Positions 1 to 8,309 are shown, counted from the first letter of the stretch. The stretch: DNA of 64,000 bases from Micromonospora ureilytica (GCF_015751765.1 NZ_JADOTX010000001.1:6882001-6946000), one strand, 5' to 3'. A program made the numbers and translations. The notes: generated from the sequence alone by a model not told the origin.

Positions 1-278
1 ACGAGGGCCAAATAGCCGTCCAAGGGCACTCGCCATCGGTCGAGCAATCTCTGCTCAAAAGACTCCGTTTCCCGTTGGCGTTGTGCGGCGTAGGCGGGAA
101 TTGCCCTTCGGAACGCTTCAATTGCTTCCGCGCTTCCCTCATCTAAAGCCCGTTGCAATGTCTCGGCCGCGAGCCGGCCTGCATCAGCCTCCGGCAGGCC
201 CCTGTTCAACGCACCCGCTTCTGCCTCTTGTGCTTGATCGAGCACGTTGCACCCGAGTTGTGCAATCTCCGGAAACAT
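1..278 (-). CDS. Hypothetical protein, 3' end outside window (partial)
   Basis: An open frame on the minus strand starts at ATG 278 and runs off the left edge with no stop, giving at least 92 residues. A GAGGGG ribosome binding site lies 7 bases upstream of the ATG. The visible part is helical and charged (Glu/Ala/Arg-rich), with a stretch LLDRWRVPLDGYLALV near the edge that resembles the start of DUF5677-like proteins, but this is a weak recollection and not a firm assignment. The DNA has a lower GC content than the rest of the window and uses codons such as TTG, GCA, CAA and TTT, which suggests horizontally acquired DNA. It lies beyond the frameshifted integrase, so it may be cargo of the older element at this tRNA. 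Confidence 0.55.
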   Translation of the reverse strand, partial: MFPEIAQLGCNVLDQAQEAEAGALNRGLPEADAGRLAAETLQRALDEGSAEAIEAFRRAIPAYAAQRQRETESFEQRLLDRWRVPLDGYLAL

Positions 279-644
279 AAGCCATCCCCTCGTGCCCTGC
301 TTCCCGGACTACCTCGTCCGGCTAACGGCCTCATGACTCCTCCGGTTACCGTGCCATGCATGTGCCAGCAGCCGGTACCCCGGGCCGTGACCAGCGGGCA
401 CGGACTGCCTGCATTGAGTTGGCTCACGAGACCCATGTCGGCCGCGATCTTCGTCCTCCCGCACTGACGATGCGTCGGCACTTGCTCCGCAGGCGCGCGC
501 CTGGCGCAGTCTCATTCAGCCCTAAATACGCCGAACTCCGGCCTTCGACGGTAAGAGATGCTGAGAGGTGTTTGCGGAGGCGGCGGCGGGTCCGGGTAGT
601 TAGATCGAGGGAAGCAACTTGATCTCCTAGTGCGCGTGTCGCCT
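279..644. other. 366-bp gap with no supported gene
   Basis: Frames here are short, overlap on all strands and lack ribosome binding sites or recognisable motifs. The stretch holds the upstream region of the partial gene to its left and the 3' flank of the integrase to its right. I see no clear terminator, RNA gene or repeat. Confidence 0.5.
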
Positions 645-2148
645 TCACAGATGAGCAGACTGACGTGGGACGGGCCGATGTTCGGCACCTTGAAGCAGGT
701 TGTCGCCAGACCCATCTGGCGAGTTCTTAAGGCGAGGTTGAGCGACGGTCGCCCGGCGACCTCGAACGACGCGTACCAAACCCTCTGCCGCCAGCAGCGC
801 CACGCCGCGGTGAGCGGTACCGACCGAAACGCCAAGCGCCGTAGCCAGCTCGGCAACCGCAGGGAGTTGGTCGCCGGGCCGAAGCTGACCATTGGCGATC
901 TGCTCGCGCAGGCCAGCGGCTATCGCTTGGTACGGGCTGGTCGACACAATGCCTTGAGTTGGCGTGACTGGTCGCGGCGGCATCCGAGCGGCCAGCGTCC
1001 CTGCCGCCCGTTGGTCCGACTCCGACAGCCAGGCTGCGTACACCCTGAGGGTCGTTGTCCCACCGCCGCCATGACCAAGCCGGCCGGCGACCGTCCGTAC
1101 GTCAACGCCAGCGTTTATCAGCTCGGTTGCCGAGTAGTGCCGCAGTGCGTGAATGTGGCTGTCGATGCCGAGCCGGGTTGCGAGCCGGCCGTACCGCTGA
1201 GTAATGGTGTCGGGTCGGTAGCCACGGCTGTTGTCCGGTTCGGGGGAGAAGACGTAATCGGCAGTGTCGGCGTCAGCGCCGAGCTGCGCCAGGCGGTCAA
1301 GGTACCGACCGCGCAGCTCACGCAGCACTTCGATCGTCTCGGGGTCGAGAGCCACCCGCCGCTGCTGGTGCGTCTTGGTGTCCTTCTCCCGCAGCTCGCC
1401 GTGTTCGTCCAGGTAGGCGCTGCGCCGCAGCGTCAGCACACCGGCGTCCAAGTCGAGATGCTGCCAGCGCAGCGCACACAGTTCACCGCGCCTGGCGCCC
1501 GTCGTCATGGCAAGCCAGACCAGCGCGCCCCAGTCAGGGTCACGCCACGCTTTATTGATGATGCGCGCGGCTTCGGCCGGGTTTGGCGGTTGCGGGTCGG
1601 GGTGCGGCGGCGCAGGGGGCTCGGCCTGTCCGGCGGGGTTGACGGCGATCCAGCGCCACCGGACGGCGCGACTGAGCGCACCACTGAGGATCCAGTGAAT
1701 CTGGCGCACGGACGAAGCGCTGAGCGGCTTGCAGACGTGCGGCCGGCACTTCGCCGTGCAAGTGTGTTCACCTTCTACGCGGTGTTTCACGTACGCCTTA
1801 CCGCCGCACCAGTCGCGGCAGCGACGGAGGCTCGCGTAGAACGACTCCAACGTCTCGGCGTCGAGTCGGCCAACCGGCAGGTTGCCCAGCACTGGCCGTA
1901 CGTGCTTGTTGAGCTTGTTGACGTAGCCCATACGGGTGGTGGCCTCGATGTCGGCCACCTCAAGCCATCGGTCTAGAAGCTGGTCGAGCGTGGCGCGTGT
2001 ACATGGGTTGCGCCGCTCGTCCACCTGGGCCAGCAAACGGGTACGCGCCTTCTCGGCGTACTTGACGGCGGCGCGGCCGGCGGGGAATGACCTCGGTCAG
2101 GTGGCGCCGCTTCCCGCCGATCAGGTCGACGCCGGCATAGACCTTCAC
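645..2148 (-). pseudogene. Tyrosine integrase with C-terminal GntR domain, N-terminal frameshift
   Basis: The intact frame 2036-645 (463 residues) is a tyrosine recombinase of the AICE/pSAM2 type. It has a SAM-like core-binding region with Cys clusters (residues 73-102), catalytic Arg near 182, HALR at 296-299, GH at 321-322 and the nucleophile Tyr 333. After it, residues 368-433 form a GntR-type winged helix (PGDQLPAVAELATALGVS...GTAHRGVALL), an uncommon fusion. The expected N-terminal arm-binding segment (KVYAGVDLIGGKRRHLTEVIP) is present at 2148-2086 in another frame. A run of four Cs on the coding strand (2082-2085), where three would keep frame, separates the two. No good start is visible above GTG 2148, although the frame stays open to the att site. 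Either the gene is dead or truncated from Met 2036, or one base is a sequencing error. It lies just outside attL and reads away from it. Confidence 0.8.
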
Positions 2149-2285
2149 CCGCAGTGACCCGCTGGGCAGGGTTTCGTTCTCGCCGCACAGGCGCTGCTGC
2201 GTCCGTTCGAGGCTGCCACGGCCCGCCGGAGCGCGCTCGCACCACGAGCAGCCCCATAGGAGCTGGTCAGAGGGAGGGATTGCCT

Positions 2286-2330
2286 GTGCGCCCGGCAGGA
2301 TTCGAACCTGCGGCCTTGGGATTAGAAGTC
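2286..2330 (-). repeat. attL: 45-bp copy of tRNA-Arg 3' end
   Basis: The 45 bases are identical to 19311-19355. On the minus strand they give the T-arm, the 3' acceptor strand and the anticodon-loop side of tRNA-Arg(TCT), but the 5' half of the tRNA is missing, so this is not a tRNA gene. Identity stops where the sequence turns to TTCTAGG (element interior). Confidence 0.92.
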
Positions 2331-2343
2331 TTCTAGGTGGGTG

Positions 2344-2367
2344 TCTACCGGGATCTACCGACGTCTA
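2344..2367. promoter_or_regulatory. TCTACCG repeats next to attL
   Basis: TCTACCG occurs at 2344 and 2354 (10-bp phase), with further TCTA cores at 2332 and 2364 and an inverted GTAGA at 2401. Their helical phasing beside attL suggests Int/Xis binding, but no footprint can be inferred from sequence alone. Confidence 0.35.
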
Positions 2368-2426
2368 AAGGTGCAGGTCAAGGCGCATACATGAACCTCT
2401 GTAGACGATCGCAGATGTTGGTGTAC

Positions 2427-2446
2427 TGCAACTGGATCTGCAACGG
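2427..2446 (+). repeat. Left arm-type repeat pair TGCAAC-N6-TGCAACGG
   Basis: Two TGCAAC cores spaced exactly 12 bp apart. The same arrangement, orientation and spacing recurs at 19241-19260 inside the opposite end of the element. The symmetry suggests recombinase arm-binding sites. Confidence 0.5.
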
Positions 2447-2546
2447 CCCGTAAGGGCTACAGAACGTAAGCGGGCCGGGCAGGAGTTGGCGCTCCTGATC
2501 CCGACCCTTGATCGAACCGACCTGACTCAACCAGGAGGTACGACCC

Positions 2547-3473
2547 GTGAGCATCATCGCATCCGCATCGGTCCCGTCGGAGCACCGGCTCGACGGCGCC
2601 AACACCACCGATCTGGCCCTCATCCGCGCCGACCTCGGCCTGCGGATTCAGGAGCTGGACAGCACGTACGTTCAGCCGCTCTCCGACGCGGAGGTGGCCC
2701 GCCGGCTCGGTGTCGGTGAGCACGAGGTGCACGCAGCCCGCTTCCCGGTGAACCAGGCGTACACCGGCCGTGCCGCGGTCCCGACCCAGCCGACCGCCGA
2801 GATGCTGGCGTTGGGCCAGCGGGCGTGGGAACTGGCCCAGACCTCCCCGAAGCCGCTGAGCGACAGGCAGCTGGCGGTCAACCTGGGGACCAGCGAAGCG
2901 CGCATCAACGCCGCGGTGCTGGCGTACCTGAACACTCAGCCGCCGGCCGCCGCGGCGCTCACGCTCGGACGCAGCGTGGACGCCATGCTGAACGCCGACC
3001 CTCACGCCACGTACGACGAGGTGGCCGCCGACCTGGGCATCACCGTCGACCAGGCCCTCGACGCCCGTAACAACATCGTCTGCCTCGACGAGGGCGTGGT
3101 GCGGCTGATCCGCATCCCCGAGCCGGTCGAGGGCCGGACGGACTTCCTGGGGCGGCCGTCGGTGGACTGCGGCGTCGCCTGGTGCGCCGGGAACTGCACG
3201 TTCGACGACGGGTTCGCCGCCGACGAGCACTCCCACAACCGGACGCTGGTCGACGACCGGGTGGCCGACGGTTCGGCCATCGGGGAACGCCGCCGGCTGT
3301 TCGTGCAGCTCCAGTCGTTCCACTCGCCGAGCGCGGGTGACTGCGAGGAGCCCTCGATCTACCTGTCCACGGGCGACGACGACGGGTACGCCGCGAAGCT
3401 GACCCTCGACGAGGCCGAAGTGATGGCCCTGGCCCTGCTCGCCGGCATCCGCGCCGCTCGGGCTGCCCGCTGA
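2547..3473 (+). CDS. DUF6907-like protein with HTH-like N-terminal repeats
   Basis: This 308-residue protein starts at GTG 2547 behind AGGAGG (2533-2538), the best ribosome binding site in the operon. Residues 40-180 contain three repeats resembling degenerate HTH units (LSDAEVARRLGVGEHEV, LSDRQLAVNLGTSEARI, TYDEVAADLGITVDQAL). The C-terminal part from about 205 looks like DUF6907, a domain common in actinobacterial mobile elements: a CGVAWCAGNC Cys motif, then a His pair, then FVQLQSFHSP, then the LTLDEAEVMALALL helix. It opens the transfer operon and could bind DNA at its promoter, which is an inference. Its TGA overlaps the next ATG. The true role is unknown. Confidence 0.75.
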   Translation: MSIIASASVPSEHRLDGANTTDLALIRADLGLRIQELDSTYVQPLSDAEVARRLGVGEHEVHAARFPVNQAYTGRAAVPTQPTAEMLALGQRAWELAQTSPKPLSDRQLAVNLGTSEARINAAVLAYLNTQPPAAAALTLGRSVDAMLNADPHATYDEVAADLGITVDQALDARNNIVCLDEGVVRLIRIPEPVEGRTDFLGRPSVDCGVAWCAGNCTFDDGFAADEHSHNRTLVDDRVADGSAIGERRRLFVQLQSFHSPSAGDCEEPSIYLSTGDDDGYAAKLTLDEAEVMALALLAGIRAARAAR

Positions 3474-3631
3474 TGCGCGGGATGGTTGACCGCCTGGTCG
3501 CGCGCACCGTTCTGGTGTGCGCGGCCCTGGCCGTCATCGCGTTCGCCCACAACCACACCACCCAGCCGTGCACCGGCAACGAGGCCGGCGCCGGCGGCAT
3601 GTGCGTGTCGACGAGCTGGGGTGCCCGATGA
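3473..3631 (+). CDS. Small membrane protein (52 aa)
   Basis: ATG 3473 overlaps the stop of the previous gene (TGATG), and the frame ends at TGA 3629-3631, overlapping the next ATG. The protein has one hydrophobic helix (about residues 8-24, VARTVLVCAALAVIAFAH) followed by a short tail with two Cys. The 1-4 base overlaps on both sides support translation by coupling. Function unknown; probably a small membrane component of the transfer operon. Confidence 0.65.
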   Translation: MRGMVDRLVARTVLVCAALAVIAFAHNHTTQPCTGNEAGAGGMCVSTSWGAR

Positions 3632-3912
3632 ACCCCCCGGCCGATCACCCGACGTGGTGCGACCGGGACCGCTGCGACCGCTTCCGGACGCACGTCTCCC
3701 CGGTGGTGCACGTCGACACGAACCGCACCGAAGAGACCGTGATGGACGTCGCGCTGATCAAGCCGTGGACGCCCGTCACCGACCCGCAGGTGAGCCTGAC
3801 CGTCACGGCCGGGCCCACCGTCGACCAGGTGGTCATGTCGCTGGGGCAGGCGCGCGCACTGGCGTACCGGCTCCGCGAACTGCTCGCCGCTGCCGGGGAG
3901 GGGCCCCGATGA
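3628..3912 (+). CDS. Small Cys-motif DUF6907-like protein (94 aa)
   Basis: Starts at ATG 3628, overlapping the upstream stop by 4 bases. It begins HPTWCDRDRCDR, followed by a beta-rich middle (VSLTVTAGP) and a final helix (LGQARALAYRLRELLAAA). This matches the compact Cys-plus-helix layout of DUF6907-type proteins, and it is similar in plan to the C-terminus of the first gene in the operon. Function not established. The upstream in-frame extension to 3517 is not needed and would overlap the 52-aa gene. Confidence 0.7.
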   Translation: MNPPADHPTWCDRDRCDRFRTHVSPVVHVDTNRTEETVMDVALIKPWTPVTDPQVSLTVTAGPTVDQVVMSLGQARALAYRLRELLAAAGEGPR

Positions 3913-4109
3913 ACGAGTACGAGCTGCTGCTGCTGATTGTGGGTGGCGGCGTGGCCGTCCCCACCACCGTGTTCCTGATCGCCCGCGCGCTGGTCCACCG
4001 CAACGACGAGCGGTACGGGCAAGCGTCCGCCGCCCAGGGCCGTCTGCAGGTCGCCAACGCCGAGGCCCGCCGCCGGGCCGCCCAGCGCACCAAGGAGATG
4101 GCCCGATGA
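3909..4109 (+). CDS. Small membrane protein with charged tail (66 aa)
   Basis: ATG 3909 overlaps the previous stop (ATGA) and its own TGA overlaps the next gene. It has one N-terminal transmembrane helix (LLLLIVGGGVAVPTTVFLIA, residues 6-25) and then a basic, Ala-rich amphipathic tail (ARRRAAQRTKE). This is a typical small accessory protein of AICE transfer operons. A membrane-anchored helper of the SpdB or TraB complex is a reasonable guess but cannot be shown. Confidence 0.65.
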   Translation: MNEYELLLLIVGGGVAVPTTVFLIARALVHRNDERYGQASAAQGRLQVANAEARRRAAQRTKEMAR

Positions 4110-5299
4110 GCGTCGAGATGGTCGACCAGTTCCTCGCCACCGTGGAGCGTCACCGCGGCGTCCTGCTCGCCGCTGGCGGTGTCCTGCTCGTGCTGCTGGT
4201 GCTTGCCGGCTGGTGGGCTCGACGGCGCGGCAACCGTGGCGCCGCGTACCGGTGGGCTGCCGGCGCGGTGGCGGTGGCGCTGTCCGCTGAGGGCATGTGG
4301 GAGGTGGCCACGGAATCCCTCGGGTTCGCCTGGTGGAAGGCGCTGCTGCTGTTCGCGTTCGCTGAGCTGGCGATGCTCAACGAGGCGCACCAGGCGAAGG
4401 CCCGGGTGAAGCTGGACCGTGAGCCCGGCGTGCATGGCGTCGCGGTGTGGGTGATCGCCGTCGGGGCGGGTCTGATCGCCGCCAGCAACGCGGCGAACAC
4501 CGCCGAGTACCTGCTCCGGCTCGGTGCTCCCACGCTGCTGGCGTGGCAGTGGTGGTCGGACCTGATCGCCGACCGTCCAGACCGGGAGCGTCAGCCGTCG
4601 CGGTGGATCTGGACGCCGCAGCGCCTCGGGGTTCGCCTCGGGCTGCTCCAACCGGGCTCGCTCGACGACCTGGGCGTGACGTTCCGGCAGCGCAACGTCG
4701 ACCGCATGGTCCGCCTCGCCGACCGGATCGACACCGGTAGCAAGCACCTCACCGGCCGGCGGGCGTTGAAGCTGCGTCGCCTTGCCCAGGGCTCGACGCC
4801 GGAGATGCTGGCCGAAGTCAGCGAGCGCTACCGGCGGGGCCTCGACGTGGCGGCAGTCATCTTCGGTGACCAGCCTGCCGACGACGTCACGCCGGAGTCG
4901 GAGTCGACGCCGGTTGACCCCTGGGACTACGCCGAGTCGAGCGCCACCGTGACGCCAGCGCCGGCCGAGCCTGCCGCCAAGCCGCGCGTCAGCCGACCCC
5001 GGGCGCGCTCGCTCACCAGCGCTCAGAAGGTCGCCCGTGCAGCAGCGAAGCTGCCTGACGCCAGCGCCGCGCAGATCGCCGCTAAGGCTGGCGTCAGCGA
5101 GTCCACCGCCCGCCGGTACATGCCGCCGCTCCCGCCAGCGGCCGACCTGGCGGAAAGCCTCGCCGTGCCCGAGGGCACCGTGGCGGACCACTACGCCCGC
5201 ATGGGTTACGACGCGGACGGCCACGACCTGGCGTCAGCAACCGGTGACCAGCCTGCGGGAACGCCCATCAACGGCACACCAGTGGAGGTGACCGCATGA
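4106..5299 (+). CDS. SpdB/DUF2637-like membrane protein with C-terminal HTH
   Basis: This is a 397-residue protein. Hydrophobic segments lie at about 18-38, 48-68, 72-92, 112-132 and 135-150, including the WEVATESLGFAWWKALLLF region typical of SpdB/DUF2637-like spread proteins. These help plasmid or AICE DNA move between mycelial compartments, and they act in the cytoplasmic membrane. The second half is soluble, and residues 310-345 (AARAAAKLPDASAAQIAAK, then GVSESTARRYM) form a helix-turn-helix seen in such proteins. It overlaps both neighbours by 4 bases, inside the transfer operon. The assignment rests on membrane layout and context rather than a strict motif. Confidence 0.65.
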   Translation: MSVEMVDQFLATVERHRGVLLAAGGVLLVLLVLAGWWARRRGNRGAAYRWAAGAVAVALSAEGMWEVATESLGFAWWKALLLFAFAELAMLNEAHQAKARVKLDREPGVHGVAVWVIAVGAGLIAASNAANTAEYLLRLGAPTLLAWQWWSDLIADRPDRERQPSRWIWTPQRLGVRLGLLQPGSLDDLGVTFRQRNVDRMVRLADRIDTGSKHLTGRRALKLRRLAQGSTPEMLAEVSERYRRGLDVAAVIFGDQPADDVTPESESTPVDPWDYAESSATVTPAPAEPAAKPRVSRPRARSLTSAQKVARAAAKLPDASAAQIAAKAGVSESTARRYMPPLPPAADLAESLAVPEGTVADHYARMGYDADGHDLASATGDQPAGTPINGTPVEVTA

Positions 5300-5640
5300 A
5301 GCGCGGACCGCGCCTGTTCCTGGCCATGGCGATCGTGTGCGCCGGCCTCGCCGTAACCGGGGACGGCTGGTCCCGGGTGGCGTGCATCTGCGCCGCCGTG
5401 ACCTGCCTGATCGCCTACTTCAAGCCCAGCGCCACCAACCGGCAGGCCAGCACCGACCCGGCCGCCATGCCGGTGGGGACCGTGATCGAGCTGGACGGGA
5501 TGACCGCCCGGAAGGCTCGCCGGTCCGACCGCGACCCGCAGCCGTGGACGTCCGGCGGGGTGGCCTACTCCGACGAGTGGGCGGCCGGCGTGATCGCCGG
5601 TGGCGCCCAGGCCCGCAAGCCCGGCGGCCGGCGTGGCTGA
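5296..5640 (+). CDS. Small double-TM protein (114 aa)
   Basis: Overlaps the preceding stop by 4 bases. Two hydrophobic helices (residues 6-24 and 27-44) are followed by a soluble tail rich in Arg, Gly and Asp. No family recognised. Its position between the SpdB-like protein and TraB suggests a membrane accessory role in transfer. Confidence 0.65.
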   Translation: MKRGPRLFLAMAIVCAGLAVTGDGWSRVACICAAVTCLIAYFKPSATNRQASTDPAAMPVGTVIELDGMTARKARRSDRDPQPWTSGGVAYSDEWAAGVIAGGAQARKPGGRRG

Positions 5641-5821
5641 GTCCGACTGCACGACGTGCCCCGAGCTGCACACGCGGCTCGGGGCCGCGGCCGGCGGCAT
5701 CCGCGCCCTGGCCGTGCTCATCGAGTCCGAGATGGTCGAGCCCACGATGCCGTGGCGCGACCTGCTCCCCATCCTCGCTATCCGCGCTCACAACCTCGCC
5801 GACCAGGCGCAGGGGAGGTAA
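5633..5821 (+). CDS. Small helical protein (62 aa)
   Basis: GTG 5633 overlaps the end of the upstream gene by 8 bases; an earlier start would overlap much more. It opens VAESDCTTCPELHTRL, with a CxxC pair, and continues as one helical bundle (GGIRALAVLIESEMV, LLPILAIRAHNLADQA). It ends 2 bases before the TraB ATG. Function unknown. Confidence 0.6.
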   Translation: MAESDCTTCPELHTRLGAAAGGIRALAVLIESEMVEPTMPWRDLLPILAIRAHNLADQAQGR

Positions 5822-5823
5822 CC

Positions 5824-7848
5824 ATGTCCGTCATCCCGTTCGACGAGTACGACGATGAGCGGCACATCATCGAGGCCGACAAGGTCGGCGGTCAGGTCGA
5901 CCCGGCCGACCGCAAGGCCACGTTCGCCGACGTCGTGTCGCGCACCGACGCCCGCCGGCCCATCGTGCCGGCGGTGCTGCGCAACCCGGACGCCCGGCGG
6001 GCGCTGAGCCGCTGGGCGGTCAGCTACGGCGGGCACACCGCCCTCTACCACCTGACCCGCTCCCCTAAGTACGCCGCCAAGGTGGCCGTGTACGCCCCGC
6101 GTGGGGCCTGGCGGGGCGGGGCGGGGGTGTTCTGGTGGGCCGTGGGCGGCCGGGACAACTGGCAGCTCATGAACTCGGCGGCCAACAAGGACGACCCGCA
6201 CACCTGGCAGGCCCTGGAGCGCACCCGGGCGAAGCGGTCGAGCGCGCGAGCGTGGAAGCTCGGAGCCACCATCGGCGTCCTGGTGGTGCTGCTGGCCGTC
6301 GCGCAGCTGGCCGTCGGCATCCCCGCGATCGGCTGGTTCGCCGTCGCCGTCGGGGTGGTCCTGGTGGCCGCACGCAACGGGCGGCCGGCGGACAAGCCGA
6401 TCGTCGACCGGGTCGTCACCAAGGCGGCGTTCACCAAGCTCACGGGCGAGATGGTGCGTCACTCCGTGGTGGCGCTCGGCATCGGCGTCAAGGAGCCGGG
6501 ACAGATCACGTTCCCGCCGCCGGGCATCCACAAGGACGGACCTGGCTGGTTGGCCCGGTTCAACCTCCCCGGCGCCATCGTGGCCACGCAGCTACTGGAG
6601 AAGCGCGACAACCTCGCCGCCGCGCTGCGCCTGCCCGTCGACCAGGTGTGGCCGGAGGTCGGCCCCGACCATCCCGGACAGGTCGACCTGTGGGTCGGCT
6701 ACCAGCCGTCGTCCAAGATGGGCCAGCCGGCGTGGGCTCTGACGGCGGACAACGCCCGGACCAGCGTGTTCGAGCCGAACCCGTTCGCCACCGACTCCCG
6801 CCAGCGGGCCCTGACGACCGTGCTGTTCCAGCGGAACTTCCTGGTCGGCGGACAGCCCGGCTCGGGCAAGTCGTACGCCGCCCGGACCCTGCTCACCATC
6901 GCCATGCTCGACCCGACCGTCGAGTTGAAGGTCGCCGAGTTCAAGGGCGTCGGGGACTTCCTGGACGTCGAGCCGCTGTGCTCCACGTACGCCGTGGGCG
7001 TCGATGACGACGCGTTCCAGACCGGCGCCGACGTCATCACCTGGGCCCTCGCGGAGTGCGAGCGTCGCGGTAAGCGGATCCTCGCGGCCAAGAAGCGGGG
7101 CGACGCCCCCGAGGGCAAGGTCACGCCTGAGCTGGCTGCCAAGCCCGGATCCGGGCTGCACCCGGTGTTCATCCTGCTCGACGAGGTGCACGAGCTGTTC
7201 GCCGCGGTGCCGGGCGCTGCGGCGGCGTGTGAGCGGGCCATCAAGCGGGGCCGGGCGCTGGGCATCATCTTCTGCCTGGCCACGCAGATCCCCGACAAGG
7301 ACAGCCTGCCGCCGAACATCACCCGTTGCATCACCACCAGGTGGTGCCTGTCGGTGCTCGGCCAGGTGGAGAACGACATGATTCTCGGGACGGGGGCGTA
7401 CAAGCGCGGCATGACCGCCACCGTGTACCGGCCCGGCGTAGATGCCGGCTGGGGCGTGATGGTCGGCGTCGACAAGCCGGGCAGTGCCCGATCGTTCTAC
7501 CCGACGCCGGAAGCCACCGCGGCGATCGTTGCCCGAGCCGCGCAGCTGCGCGGCAAGGCCGTCATCGGCGAGGACGTCCAGCGAGCCGAGATGCGCGACA
7601 TGCTCGCCGACGCCCGGTCGGTGCTGCGGTCCGGAGAGTCCGGCGCACCCTGGGCGGTGCTCGCCGAGCGCCTCGCGGAGCTGGCACCGGAGTTCTACGC
7701 GGGCATCACGCCCGACGTGGTCCGGGAGACGCTCGCCCCGTACGGCGTCGAGTCGCAAGACGTGAAGGTCGGTCGGAGCAACCTCAAGGGCGCCCGCCGG
7801 ACGGCCCTCGACAACGCCCAGCAGCGCCGCGAGATCGAGGCCAAGTAG
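5824..7848 (+). CDS. traB: FtsK/SpoIIIE-type DNA translocase (TraB/TraSA-like)
   Basis: This 674-residue ATPase moves double-stranded DNA through a membrane pore during conjugative transfer, the key AICE transfer function. Two adjacent membrane helices lie at about 146-183. Walker A (GGQPGSGKS) is near residues 343-351 and Walker B (VFILLDEVHEL) near 449-459, followed by a sensor-like LATQIP motif. A C-terminal winged-helix-like region (about 595-674) would read the transfer site. ATG 5824 sits behind GGGGAGG with 5-base spacing; the open frame extends further upstream but would overlap the 62-aa gene. TraB binds short repeats (clt), and such repeats follow directly at 7849. Confidence 0.92.
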   Translation: MSVIPFDEYDDERHIIEADKVGGQVDPADRKATFADVVSRTDARRPIVPAVLRNPDARRALSRWAVSYGGHTALYHLTRSPKYAAKVAVYAPRGAWRGGAGVFWWAVGGRDNWQLMNSAANKDDPHTWQALERTRAKRSSARAWKLGATIGVLVVLLAVAQLAVGIPAIGWFAVAVGVVLVAARNGRPADKPIVDRVVTKAAFTKLTGEMVRHSVVALGIGVKEPGQITFPPPGIHKDGPGWLARFNLPGAIVATQLLEKRDNLAAALRLPVDQVWPEVGPDHPGQVDLWVGYQPSSKMGQPAWALTADNARTSVFEPNPFATDSRQRALTTVLFQRNFLVGGQPGSGKSYAARTLLTIAMLDPTVELKVAEFKGVGDFLDVEPLCSTYAVGVDDDAFQTGADVITWALAECERRGKRILAAKKRGDAPEGKVTPELAAKPGSGLHPVFILLDEVHELFAAVPGAAAACERAIKRGRALGIIFCLATQIPDKDSLPPNITRCITTRWCLSVLGQVENDMILGTGAYKRGMTATVYRPGVDAGWGVMVGVDKPGSARSFYPTPEATAAIVARAAQLRGKAVIGEDVQRAEMRDMLADARSVLRSGESGAPWAVLAERLAELAPEFYAGITPDVVRETLAPYGVESQDVKVGRSNLKGARRTALDNAQQRREIEAK

Positions 7849-7950
7849 TGGTCGCGGGGCTGGTCGCGCCACGCAGCTTGGTCGCGGATCCGCGACCAGG
7901 GGTGCGACCAGCCCTCACCTGCGTAAACCCTTGTTGGTCGCGTGGTCGCG
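7849..7950 (+). promoter_or_regulatory. Candidate clt transfer locus (TGGTCGCG repeats)
   Basis: TGGTCGCG occurs in direct orientation at 7849, 7861, 7879, 7935 and 7943 (the last two abut), inverted at 7891, and as a one-mismatch inverted copy at 7903. Copies 7879 and 7891 form a perfect 20-bp palindrome. In Streptomyces plasmids, TraB recognises 8-bp repeats (TRS) in clt next to traB; the unit length, iteration and position match, although the sequence differs. The first copy overlaps the traB stop. Confidence 0.6.
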
Positions 7951-7993
7951 GCCCTTGTCCAGCACCCCCGAAACCTGCCCCTGGGAGGGCATC

Positions 7994-8230
7994 GTGAGAG
8001 GCACCCTCGTTGCGACCAGCATCGCCCTGGTCGTCCTGTTGGGCTACGCCCTGTCGTGCGCCGTGCGGCCCTATCGGGACTGCTGGCTGTGCGACGGGAA
8101 GGCTCACCACCGGTCCAAGCGCAACCCGAAGTTGTCCCGTCCGTGCCGGTGGTGCCGGTCGACGGGGAAGCGGCTACGGCTCGGCCGGCGGATGTGGAAC
8201 CGCGCCCGACGTGTCCACCGTGAAGCCTGA
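7994..8230 (+). CDS. Membrane-anchored zinc-ribbon-like small protein (78 aa)
   Basis: GTG 7994 follows GGGAGGGC at 3-base spacing. An N-terminal hydrophobic helix (TLVATSIALVVLLGYALSC) is followed by two CxxC pairs, CWLC and CRWC, about 20 residues apart with basic residues around them, the layout of a zinc ribbon. Small proteins of this kind often follow TraB genes in AICEs. Proposed role: a membrane-tethered nucleic-acid-binding accessory. It is the last gene of the rightward run before a terminator hairpin. Confidence 0.65.
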   Translation: MRGTLVATSIALVVLLGYALSCAVRPYRDCWLCDGKAHHRSKRNPKLSRPCRWCRSTGKRLRLGRRMWNRARRVHREA

Positions 8231-8243
8231 CTTGAGCACCCGA

Positions 8244-8278
8244 TGAGCCCCGCCGACACGGCTGGACGGTGGGGCTCA
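8244..8278 (+). terminator. Hairpin after transfer operon
   Basis: 12-bp stem TGAGCCCCGCCG / CGGTGGGGCTCA with one G-T wobble and an 11-base loop, 13 bases after the stop at 8230. There is no strong T tract, as is common in high-GC actinobacteria. Confidence 0.6.
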
Positions 8279-8309
8279 CTCGTTGCGGCTGGTCGGTAGC
8301 GTGCCGTGC

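Noticed and set aside
630..1976. Rightward 448-aa open frame opposite the left integrase
   Set aside because: It is the antisense shadow of the GC-rich integrase gene; low-complexity Arg/Gly/Val content and no ribosome binding site or domain.
2287..2330. tRNA gene at the left att site
   Set aside because: Only the 3' half of tRNA-Arg is present; the D arm and 5' acceptor strand are replaced by element DNA, so it cannot fold into a tRNA.
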